The notes beneath the pieces are model-generated. The model had not been told where the DNA came from. It worked only from the letters and a program-made list of their open reading frames with translations, and did no database searches. From Bog-756 sp963845485 (lineage in GTDB: Bacteria; Actinomycetota; Acidimicrobiia; Acidimicrobiales; RAAP-2), in the NCBI GenBank assembly GCA_963845485.1, contig CAWJSI010000006.1, positions 164,908 to 228,907 on the forward strand: 64,000 nucleotides of DNA, written 5' to 3'. Of this stretch, positions 1 through 6,358 are shown in pieces. Made by a program: the position numbers and the translations under genes. Numbering within the stretch: position 1 is the first letter of the stretch; each line of letters begins with the position of its first letter.

Positions 1-934
1 AGAGCACGCCGTTCACCGGTTGGCCGGTCAGCTTGGTCCACATGGCGGCGGCCAACGGCGCGGTGACGTTGAACTGGGGCGTCCAGCCCAGGTTGCGCAT
101 GTCGAGGCTCGGGTTGAGCCAGCCCCAGTTCTTCTCGAACTCACCGGTCACCGGCACCGCTCCGACCGGAAGGGTCTTGGCCCCCGAGGGCCCGAGGTCG
201 GCCAACTGCACCGAGCCGTTGGAGGTGGTCGCCGCGCCGACGTCGAGAAAGGCCCCGGAGCCGGATCGCATCTCGGCGTTGTTCGACGCCAGCACCACGT
301 AGGTCTGCGGCCCCTGGAGGATCGAGGCCACGGCTCCGGACACGCCGGCCGCCTTGGCCAAGCGCAACCGGGCGTCGTTGAGCTGGCTCACGAACTCGTT
401 TCGCTTGGAGGCCAAGGGAGCGATCAGGGCCGCCGACGGCCCGGTGTCGATGCCGGCCAGGGACCGTTGGGCCGATCCGGCGATGACCGACAGCTGGTGC
501 AGTGCGGCCACCCGGTCGGGTCCGGCCGTGTGGGGCTCAGCCAGCACGGCGTGGGCCTGGGACAGGAGCGTTGCTCCCACCTCGGACACCGTGCCCGCCG
601 CGGCGCTGAGGGCGCGCACCGACCGGATCTGCCTGCCCAGCACGGGGACGATGGTCAGCGGGGTGAACAGGGGTGAGGAGAGGTCGGCCTGAGCGCTGGC
701 GAACTCGGCCCGGGCCTGATCGAGCAGATGCACCGAACCGGCCGAGGTGAGTTCACCGGGTGTCAGCTGGTTCTTCACCAACTCCAGGCTGGCCAGCCCC
801 TGTTGGTCGTGGTGGTAGGCCGACCAGGCCTTCACGGCCAGCAGGCCCATCCACGCCACCAACAGCACCACGATGACGGCGATGATCAGCCACGTGCGCC
901 GCCGCCAACCGACTCTCTCGCTCACGGCAACCAC
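1..934 (-). CDS. DUF4012 membrane protein, partial (runs off left edge)
   Basis: About 311 codons of an open frame that leaves the window at its left end, so the C-terminus is missing. After a short Arg-rich N-terminus there is one membrane segment (about residues 15-35), then a long extracytoplasmic region. Near residue 210 the motif LASNNAEMRSGSGAF, and later MWTKLTGQPVNGVL, match the DUF4012 family, secreted or membrane-anchored proteins found beside envelope polysaccharide or sortase genes; their biochemical role is unknown to me. GTG at 934 is chosen because GGAG lies 7 nt upstream; GTG at 925 is the alternative. It is divergent from the sortase gene at 1214, which suggests a cell-surface job. 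Confidence 0.75.
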   Translation of the reverse strand, partial: MVAVSERVGWRRRTWLIIAVIVVLLVAWMGLLAVKAWSAYHHDQQGLASLELVKNQLTPGELTSAGSVHLLDQARAEFASAQADLSSPLFTPLTIVPVLGRQIRSVRALSAAAGTVSEVGATLLSQAHAVLAEPHTAGPDRVAALHQLSVIAGSAQRSLAGIDTGPSAALIAPLASKRNEFVSQLNDARLRLAKAAGVSGAVASILQGPQTYVVLASNNAEMRSGSGAFLDVGAATTSNGSVQLADLGPSGAKTLPVGAVPVTGEFEKNWGWLNPSLDMRNLGWTPQFNVTAPLAAAMWTKLTGQPVNGVL

Positions 935-1020
935 TCGCTGACTCCAGGCGCCAGGACCCTGGAGGCCACAGGTCGGCTGGCCTCACGGGTCGACGCGGCG
1001 GACACGCGTCTCGTGGACCG

Positions 1021-1026
1021 ATCGTA
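1021..1026 (-). promoter_or_regulatory. Possible -10 box for the DUF4012 gene
   Basis: On the minus strand this reads TACGAT, a good actinobacterial TANNNT -10 element, about 87 nt upstream of the GTG at 934. No -35 at proper spacing is seen. The 935-1213 divergent intergenic region contains nothing else I can name except the sortase -10. Confidence 0.3.
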
Positions 1027-1200
1027 CCGGATGGCGGCCGAGATCCCTGGTCAATGCGGCTATCGGTGGCCGGCCTGGGGCGCCGGTACGAGCCCTGGCC
1101 GGGTCGAGGCTCCCCGCAGGTCCTCGGGGACGAACCCTCATGCTGGCGGGGTGTTTGGACTACACCTGGGTGGTGCCGGGGTCGAGCCGGCCCCGGCCGA

Positions 1201-1206
1201 TAGCAT
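1201..1206 (+). promoter_or_regulatory. -10 box of leaderless sortase mRNA
   Basis: TAGCAT lies 7 nt before the GTG at 1214, so transcription should start at or next to the start codon. There is no Shine-Dalgarno sequence. The same layout precedes at least ten other genes in the window. Confidence 0.5.
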
Positions 1207-1213
1207 CCCGGGC

Positions 1214-2125
1214 GTGTCGTTCACGACTATCCGTGTGACGGTCGGTCGGGTGGTTCTGGTAGCCGGGATCCTGATCCTCTTGTTCATCCCCTACCTGTTG
1301 TGGGGGACCGGTCTGATCACGGCCCGCAACCAGTCAGCTCTTACCCAGCAGTTCCGCGAGGCGCAGGCGAAGTCCCACTCCCATCCGGCCACATCCATCT
1401 CGGCCCCATCGCACACGACGCCCGCTGCTCCCCAGGTGGCGCCCACGATCGCCGCACCGGCCATCGGAAGCCCGGTCGGGACCATACAGATCCCGAAGAT
1501 CAACCTGTCCATGACCGTGGTGGAGGGAACCGACGAGCCTCAGCTGGCCCAAGGACCCGGCCACTACCCCACCACCCCGCTGCCCGGGCAGGCAGGCAAC
1601 GCGGCCATCGCCGGTCACCGGACGACCTATCTGCATCCCTTCTACAGCCTCGACGCACTGACGCCGGGCGACCTCATCTACGTCACCACCCTGCAGGGCA
1701 CGTTCCTCTACAGCGTGTTCAAGAGCCAAGTCGTCCTGCCTACCGATGTGGCCGTGGTGGCCCCGACGCCGACGCCGCAGCTCACCCTGACCACGTGCAA
1801 TCCCCGCTACAGCGCCAGTCAGCGCCTGGTGGTCTCGGCCAACCTGGTGGCCAGTGAGCTGGCCCATCCGACCAGCACCCCGGTCGCCGACGTGAAGCAC
1901 CCAGCCACACCCTCGGTCGCCGCGGACTCGACCAGCAAGGACTGGCTCCCGGCCATCTTGTGGGGTGTGCTGGTGGCCGCTCTCGCCACCGGGGTGTGGG
2001 TGCTCGCCCTACGCACCCGGCGGGGCCAACGGGCCCTCGCCGTCGTGGGCGGAATCATCGTGTGGCTGATCGTGGTGTTCTTCTTCTTCCAGGCCGTGAC
2101 ACCGCTCCTGCCGGCCAGTTACTGA
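1214..2125 (+). CDS. Class E sortase (cysteine transpeptidase)
   Basis: A 303-residue membrane transpeptidase that cleaves a C-terminal sorting signal and attaches the protein to the cell wall. The sequence shows an N-terminal membrane segment (about 11-33), a Thr/Pro/Ala-rich linker, and the sortase barrel (about 88-212) with all catalytic residues: His135 in AGHR, Cys195 in TLTTC and Arg204 in QRLVV. Two further membrane segments follow (about 245-266 and 275-297), typical of class E. The frame is open far upstream, but GTG at 1214 is chosen because the membrane anchor begins there and a TAGCAT box sits 7 nt before it. The LPFTG protein at 2275-2619 is the obvious candidate substrate. Confidence 0.88.
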   Translation: MSFTTIRVTVGRVVLVAGILILLFIPYLLWGTGLITARNQSALTQQFREAQAKSHSHPATSISAPSHTTPAAPQVAPTIAAPAIGSPVGTIQIPKINLSMTVVEGTDEPQLAQGPGHYPTTPLPGQAGNAAIAGHRTTYLHPFYSLDALTPGDLIYVTTLQGTFLYSVFKSQVVLPTDVAVVAPTPTPQLTLTTCNPRYSASQRLVVSANLVASELAHPTSTPVADVKHPATPSVAADSTSKDWLPAILWGVLVAALATGVWVLALRTRRGQRALAVVGGIIVWLIVVFFFFQAVTPLLPASY

Positions 2126-2274
2126 GGCCGGCCACCCCGGCTCGTCGTCCGATCCCGGACCGTCCGAGGGAGCTGCCGAGAACTACTGCCTGAAGCCGGC
2201 CGCACCGTGGCGCGCCCTGCCCTTGGCACGGCCCCGATGGGGTCGGCTCAGGTCAGTAGTCGAAGTTCGCCGGA

Positions 2275-2619
2275 TCAGGCGATGGTCCGACGGCGACGGC
2301 GCATGAGCACGCCCCCGGCCAGCACCGCTCCGGTGCCGATGACAGCCAGCTCGGCCACGTCGGCTCCCGTGAAGGGAAGGCTGGAGGTCGTGGCCGTCGG
2401 CGTCGGCGTGGCGGTCGGCGTGGATGCCACCGCCACCGGCGCCGTGACGGCACCGTCGTTCCCGTCGTTCACGGTCGGCTGGGTCACACAGTTGTTCGGC
2501 TCGGTCACCGAACCGGCCGGCGTGCAGCTGGTGCCGGTGTCGGCACTAGCGATGCCCGGGACCATGGCCACCGAGGCCACGGCCAGACTTGCGCCAACAA
2601 TCAATCGTCTTGCCCACAT
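2275..2619 (-). CDS. Small LPFTG-anchored surface protein
   Basis: A 114-residue secreted protein with a complete Gram-positive sorting signal: signal peptide about 1-26 ending ASA, a mature part of only about 55 residues with two cysteines (Cys32, Cys44), a Thr/Pro-rich stalk (67-80), LPFTG at 81-85, a membrane segment (about 88-106) and a five-arginine tail. ATG at 2619 is chosen because the signal peptide starts there and a GAAGG site lies 9 nt upstream. It is convergent with the sortase gene. I recognise no domain in the mature part; two cysteines allow one disulfide. It may be a wall spacer or adhesin stub. Class E sortases usually prefer LAxTG, so LPFTG is mildly unusual. Confidence 0.8.
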   Translation of the reverse strand: MWARRLIVGASLAVASVAMVPGIASADTGTSCTPAGSVTEPNNCVTQPTVNDGNDGAVTAPVAVASTPTATPTPTATTSSLPFTGADVAELAVIGTGAVLAGGVLMRRRRRTIA

Positions 2620-2767
2620 GATGGTTGCCCTTCTTCCCGTAGAGGCACCGCCTCCACGTTCACCCAAAACTCGGATCCTGGCCACACGTACGGCGCACGA
2701 CCCGTGAATCCATACTGCAGGGTCCTCGCGCGCTAAGGCAACGCGCGTGGCGACAACCGGCCAAACT

Positions 2768-2805
2768 CACCACTTTCGGTGGTTAGAAACTCGCTACTAG
2801 TGGTG
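2768..2805. repeat. Overlapping inverted repeats (possible terminator or attenuator)
   Basis: CACCACT (2768-2774) can pair with AGTGGTG (2799-2805), or its inner part ACCAC (2769-2773) can pair with GTGGT (2779-2783) across a TTTCG loop. The two hairpins exclude each other. The element lies about 95-130 nt past the stop of the small membrane gene (2900) and upstream of the LPFTG gene, both on the minus strand. The rest of 2620-2899 holds nothing I recognise. Confidence 0.3.
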
Positions 2806-2899
2806 AAACCGCCGGTTCGGACGCTCCGAACAGGGAATTCCCCGCTTCTCGAGCGGCGCGGCAGTGACCCGAAGAGTGGGAACACGGCCCCCCGGAACC

Positions 2900-3199
2900 T
2901 CAGGCGGGGACGAGTTGCCCGAAGGTGCTGCAGAGCCCGAAGGCCTCGATGATGACGAAGGCAGCGACGATGGCCACCACCACGGGGATGCGCCAGCGCT
3001 TGCTCCCACGCACCATGGGCGAGGGCATGTACCAACCGGGCAGGAGCCCGCCCGACTGCCCCAGGAACTCGGCGACGGACACAGCATCGTCGTCGATGGG
3101 ACCGTTCGGATCCGCGGCCAGGGCGAGTGCGGTCAGTTCGGCCTCGCTGAAGAGCCCCTCCCCCACCATCACGCCGTCGTCGTCTGGGTACTCGACCAT
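2900..3199 (-). CDS. Small single-pass membrane protein, unknown function
   Basis: A 99-residue protein with an acidic N-terminal half (about 1-60) and one hydrophobic segment (about 71-90) preceded by basic residues (RGSKRWR), suggesting a cytoplasmic N-terminus and short outer tail. ATG at 3199 is chosen because a strong GGAGG site lies 7-8 nt upstream; the frame stays open far upstream but there only shadows another gene. It lies downstream of, and on the same strand as, the larger membrane protein at 3256-3903 (57 nt gap), so the two are probably co-transcribed. I do not recognise a family. Confidence 0.65.
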   Translation of the reverse strand: MVEYPDDDGVMVGEGLFSEAELTALALAADPNGPIDDDAVSVAEFLGQSGGLLPGWYMPSPMVRGSKRWRIPVVVAIVAAFVIIEAFGLCSTFGQLVPA

Positions 3200-3255
3200 C
3201 GCACTCCCTCCGAGCCAGGTACCCAATCCTACCTGGCCAGATAACGCAGCCACCG

Positions 3256-3903
3256 CTAGAGGAGATGGACGAGCAGCTCGAGGAGCACGATGAGCACCCC
3301 GACCAGCACCAGCCCACCGACGTAGAGCAGCCGACGGCCCAGGGGCCGGCCACGGTGACCGGCCGTACCGAACCCCACCACGGCCAAAGCCAGGACCCCC
3401 ACGATCTCGGCCAGATTGAACGCCGTCGGTTTGATCTCCCAGGCGCCGAGCCCCGACAGGAGGAAGATGATGCTGGCCGGGATGGCGGCCGCGACGATGG
3501 TCCACGACCCCCGCAGCTCGGCGCCGACATCGACCCGGCGGAGTTGCAGATCCTGCCAGGAACGCAGGATGACCAGCTGGGAGAGCACGTGGGCGAACCA
3601 GATGGCCACCGCACCCACCACCACGACCCCGGCCGTCGTCAGGGCTTCGGGGTGGGACTCGAACGTCAGCCCGGCAATGGTCACCAGCGTGGAGATCGTC
3701 CCGTAGACGTAGTCGGCCAGCCATACGACCGAGCGGTCCCTGTCCCGCCGCATCCTCCGGGGCTGTCTCCCGCGTGGTGGGGGTGCCGTGTCGTCGTGCG
3801 CCTCGGAATGGGGACCGGCCGGATCCGGTCCCCCGTCGGGTGAGCCGGGAAGGGGTGCGACCGGATCCTCGTCGCCTCCCGCCCGTGGCGGAGGTCCCGT
3901 CAC
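3256..3903 (-). CDS. Four-helix integral membrane protein, unknown function
   Basis: About 215 residues. The first 60 are Pro/Gly/Asp-rich and likely disordered; then about four membrane segments follow, ending at the last residue. The segment around SVVWLADYVYG, a long central loop with basic residues (LQLRRVDVG) and the final VLIVLLELLVHLL helix are visible. GTG at 3903 is preferred over the upstream GTG at 3918 because GGGAG lies 6 nt before it. It forms a probable two-gene unit with the small membrane protein downstream. I cannot assign a function. Confidence 0.6.
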   Translation of the reverse strand: MTGPPPRAGGDEDPVAPLPGSPDGGPDPAGPHSEAHDDTAPPPRGRQPRRMRRDRDRSVVWLADYVYGTISTLVTIAGLTFESHPEALTTAGVVVVGAVAIWFAHVLSQLVILRSWQDLQLRRVDVGAELRGSWTIVAAAIPASIIFLLSGLGAWEIKPTAFNLAEIVGVLALAVVGFGTAGHRGRPLGRRLLYVGGLVLVGVLIVLLELLVHLL

Positions 3904-4165
3904 CGCGTTCTCCCGCACCGGTTGGGGGTCGCCGGGCCCGGGACGCGGCTGGCCCTCGACGGCCCGACCGACGCCGCCGGTCCGATCCCGCTCCTACTCC
4001 GCAACGAACCGTGGAGTCGGGATGGGAAACCTCCGTGTCGGTGCCTACCGGTCCGGCCCGGTGCGGCACACGCCGGGCGGCTGGAAGCTCCAAATCTAGC
4101 CCAGGCGGTTCGGTGGCTGGCCGTTCTCGACCCTGGCCGTGACCGCCGATCGGCCGTGTGCCATT

Positions 4166-4196
4166 TAGTTATATAATCATCACTATTATGGTTGTA
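4166..4196 (+). promoter_or_regulatory. Promoter and imperfect inverted repeat before the MFS gene
   Basis: An AT-rich island in GC-rich DNA. TATAAT at 4172-4177 is a perfect -10, and the ATG at 4188 is 10 nt downstream, so the mRNA has almost no leader. TAGTTATATAAT (4166-4177) and ATTATGGTTGTA (4185-4196) form an imperfect 12-bp inverted repeat (8 of 12 pair) over the -10 and start codon, the usual place for a MarR-type operator. The MarR gene of this operon is the natural candidate repressor. Confidence 0.45.
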
Positions 4197-5663
4197 GAAC
4201 AACTTCCCCGCGAAGCGCCGCCCGGCCCTCAACTGAGCCGGCAGCGCCGAGTCGGCGTGCTCCTCATCTGTTCGATGAGCCTGCTCATCGTGGGGCTCGA
4301 CGTCACCATCGTCAACGTGGCCCTGCCCTCCATTGGACACGACTTCGGGGCCTCGGTCTCCGGACTGCAGTGGACGGTCGACTCCTACACCCTGGTGCTG
4401 GCCAGCCTGCTCATGCTGTCGGGCTCGACCGCTGACCGGCTCGGTCGGAAGCGCACCTTCGTGACCGGGCTCCTCGTGTTCTCGGCCGGCTCCCTCCTGT
4501 GCAGCCTGGCCCCCAGCCTGACCTTGCTGGTCATCTTCCGCATGGTCCAGGCCGTCGGGGGCTCGATGCTCAACCCGGTGGCCATGTCCATCATCACCAA
4601 CACCTTCACCGACCCGAAGGAGCGGGCCCAGGCGGTCGGCGTCTGGGCCGCGGTGGTCGGGGTCAGCATGGCACTCGGCCCGGTGATCGGCGGCCTGCTG
4701 GTCGGCTCGGTCGGGTGGCGCTCCATCTTCTGGATCAACCTCCCGGTGGGACTGGCCGCGGTGTTGCTGACCGTCCGGTTCATCCCCGAGTCACGGGCGC
4801 CCAAGCCCCGACGGGTCGACGGGATCGGACAGGCCCTGGTGATCGTCCTGCTCGCCTCCCTCACCTACGGCATCATCGAGGCGCCGGACCGCGGGTGGAC
4901 CTCACCGGTCATCCTGGGCGCCTTCGTCCTGGCCGGGGCGGCCTTGGTCGGGCTCATCAGCTGGGAGCGCCGCCGCGACGAGCCCCTCATCGACATCCGC
5001 TTCTTCCGGTCCGTCCCGTTCTCGGGGGCGGCGCTCATGGCGGTGGCCGCCTTTGCCACCCTGGGAGGATTTCTCTTCCTCAACACCCTCTACCTCCAAG
5101 ACGTCCGGGGCTTCTCGCCCCTGCGGGCCGGCCTCTACACCCTGCCCATGGCGGCCATGACCATGATCCTCCCGCCCATCTCAGGTCGGATCGTGGGCAC
5201 GCGAGGGTCCCGAATTCCCCTGCTGATCGCCGGCATCGCCCTCACCACGAGCTGCGTGATGTTGAGCTTGCTCGGGTCCAGTACCCCGGTGGCTTGGCTG
5301 TTCGCCTCCTATGTGGTGTTCGGAATCGGCTTCGGGTTCGTGAACGCCCCCATCACCAATGCCGCCGTCTCGGGCATGCCCCGGGCCCAGGCCGGCGTGG
5401 CCGCGGCCATCGCCTCGACCTCCCGTCAGGTGGGGGCCACCCTGGGCGTGGCCGTCGTGGGCGCGCTCCTCGCCTCATCGCTGGCTGGTTCCCACAACGT
5501 CGCGGTGGCTACCGCCACCCACGTCGGGTGGTGGGTGCTGGCCGGGTGTGGCGTCGTGGTCCTCGTACTCGGCCAGATCGTGACCACCGACTGGGCCCGC
5601 CATACCGCCGACCGGACCGCTCACGAGCTCAATCCCGAGTTCCTGGTCGGACAGAACCGCTGA
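4188..5663 (+). CDS. MFS drug exporter, DHA2 (EmrB/QacA) type
   Basis: A 491-residue proton-coupled exporter of the 14-helix DHA2 family, probably exporting toxic compounds. Visible marks are LDVTIVNVALPSI in helix 1 (DHA motif D1), DRLGRKRTF in the helix 2-3 loop (motif A), and the GPVIGGLL helix-5 antiporter motif. The ATG at 4188 is preferred to that at 4158 because the earlier codon lies upstream of the perfect TATAAT box. The MarR gene starts 2 nt after the stop, making a typical exporter-repressor operon. The substrate cannot be told from sequence. Confidence 0.88.
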   Translation: MVVEQLPREAPPGPQLSRQRRVGVLLICSMSLLIVGLDVTIVNVALPSIGHDFGASVSGLQWTVDSYTLVLASLLMLSGSTADRLGRKRTFVTGLLVFSAGSLLCSLAPSLTLLVIFRMVQAVGGSMLNPVAMSIITNTFTDPKERAQAVGVWAAVVGVSMALGPVIGGLLVGSVGWRSIFWINLPVGLAAVLLTVRFIPESRAPKPRRVDGIGQALVIVLLASLTYGIIEAPDRGWTSPVILGAFVLAGAALVGLISWERRRDEPLIDIRFFRSVPFSGAALMAVAAFATLGGFLFLNTLYLQDVRGFSPLRAGLYTLPMAAMTMILPPISGRIVGTRGSRIPLLIAGIALTTSCVMLSLLGSSTPVAWLFASYVVFGIGFGFVNAPITNAAVSGMPRAQAGVAAAIASTSRQVGATLGVAVVGALLASSLAGSHNVAVATATHVGWWVLAGCGVVVLVLGQIVTTDWARHTADRTAHELNPEFLVGQNR

Positions 5664-5665
5664 TC

Positions 5666-6151
5666 ATGGGCATCCACGGCGACGACCAGGCAAGGGCCCG
5701 ACCGAAGAAGGCTGCCGGTGAGGCCGCCGGGGTCGATCCAGCGCGGCGGGCGTGGGCGGCCATGTGCGACCTGGTGCTCGACAATGAGCGTCGGCGCGAC
5801 GTCAGCGACGCCGTTGGTCTTCCCTTCGGTCGCATCCGGGCCCTCCGACGCGTGGCGGCATCCCCGCTGCCCCTTTCCATGGGCGAGCTGGCCGGCATGC
5901 TCGGGATCGACGCCCCCAACGCCACGCTCGTCGTCGATGAGCTGGAGCGCCAGGGCCTCGTGGAACGGCGTCCCCATCCCACCGACCGCCGGGTGAAGGT
6001 GGTGGCCACCACCGCCCGGGGCACGGCCCTGGCCCGGAAGGCCAACGAGATCATGAGTCGCCCCCCCGCCGCGCTGGCCGCACTCTCCGGGACCGAGCTC
6101 GAGGCCCTGGCCCGGCTCTTGGAGGCCGCCCGCACTCCACCACCGGGCTGA
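5666..6151 (+). CDS. MarR-family transcriptional regulator
   Basis: A 161-residue winged-helix repressor. The helix-turn-helix is at about 70-96 (SMGELAGMLGIDAPNATLVVD) and the wing at 103-111 (PHPTDRRVK, with the Asp-Arg pair usual in MarR proteins). Flanking helices should form the dimer. It begins 2 nt after the exporter stop with no good ribosome site of its own, so translation is probably coupled. It likely represses its own operon through the inverted repeat at 4166-4196 and releases on binding an exported ligand; that is inference from family and context. Confidence 0.85.
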   Translation: MGIHGDDQARARPKKAAGEAAGVDPARRAWAAMCDLVLDNERRRDVSDAVGLPFGRIRALRRVAASPLPLSMGELAGMLGIDAPNATLVVDELERQGLVERRPHPTDRRVKVVATTARGTALARKANEIMSRPPAALAALSGTELEALARLLEAARTPPPG

Positions 6152-6247
6152 GCCGGTCGGCGCCCTCGCCCGGCCGTCACCCGCCGGTGGTGTCAACGGC
6201 GACCGCGGGTCTGTTGACCCGCTCCGGCTGACGATGATGGCAACGCG

Positions 6248-6288
6248 GAACGGCCTCCCTGCCGGCCGGGGCCGGAGGGAGACCGTTC
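6248..6288. terminator. Strong hairpin between convergent MarR and nrdJ genes
   Basis: GAACGG (6248-6253) pairs with CCGTTC (6283-6288) and CTCCCT (6255-6260) with AGGGAG (6276-6281), one mismatch between them; the GC-rich loop can fold further. It lies about 100 nt past MarR and 70 nt past nrdJ, so it can serve both strands. There is no T-tract, common in high-GC actinobacteria. The rest of 6152-6358 is empty. Confidence 0.6.
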
Positions 6289-6358
6289 GTGCTCAGGTTG
6301 GTCAGGTCGACGGCCCGTCCCGGCCGGTGGGTAGCCGACCGACGGGACGTCACCGTGA

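Noticed and set aside
728..1213. Long N-terminal extension of the sortase
   Set aside because: The frame is open but overlaps the DUF4012 gene in antisense and lacks domain or composition support; the start at 1214 has a promoter box and the membrane anchor.
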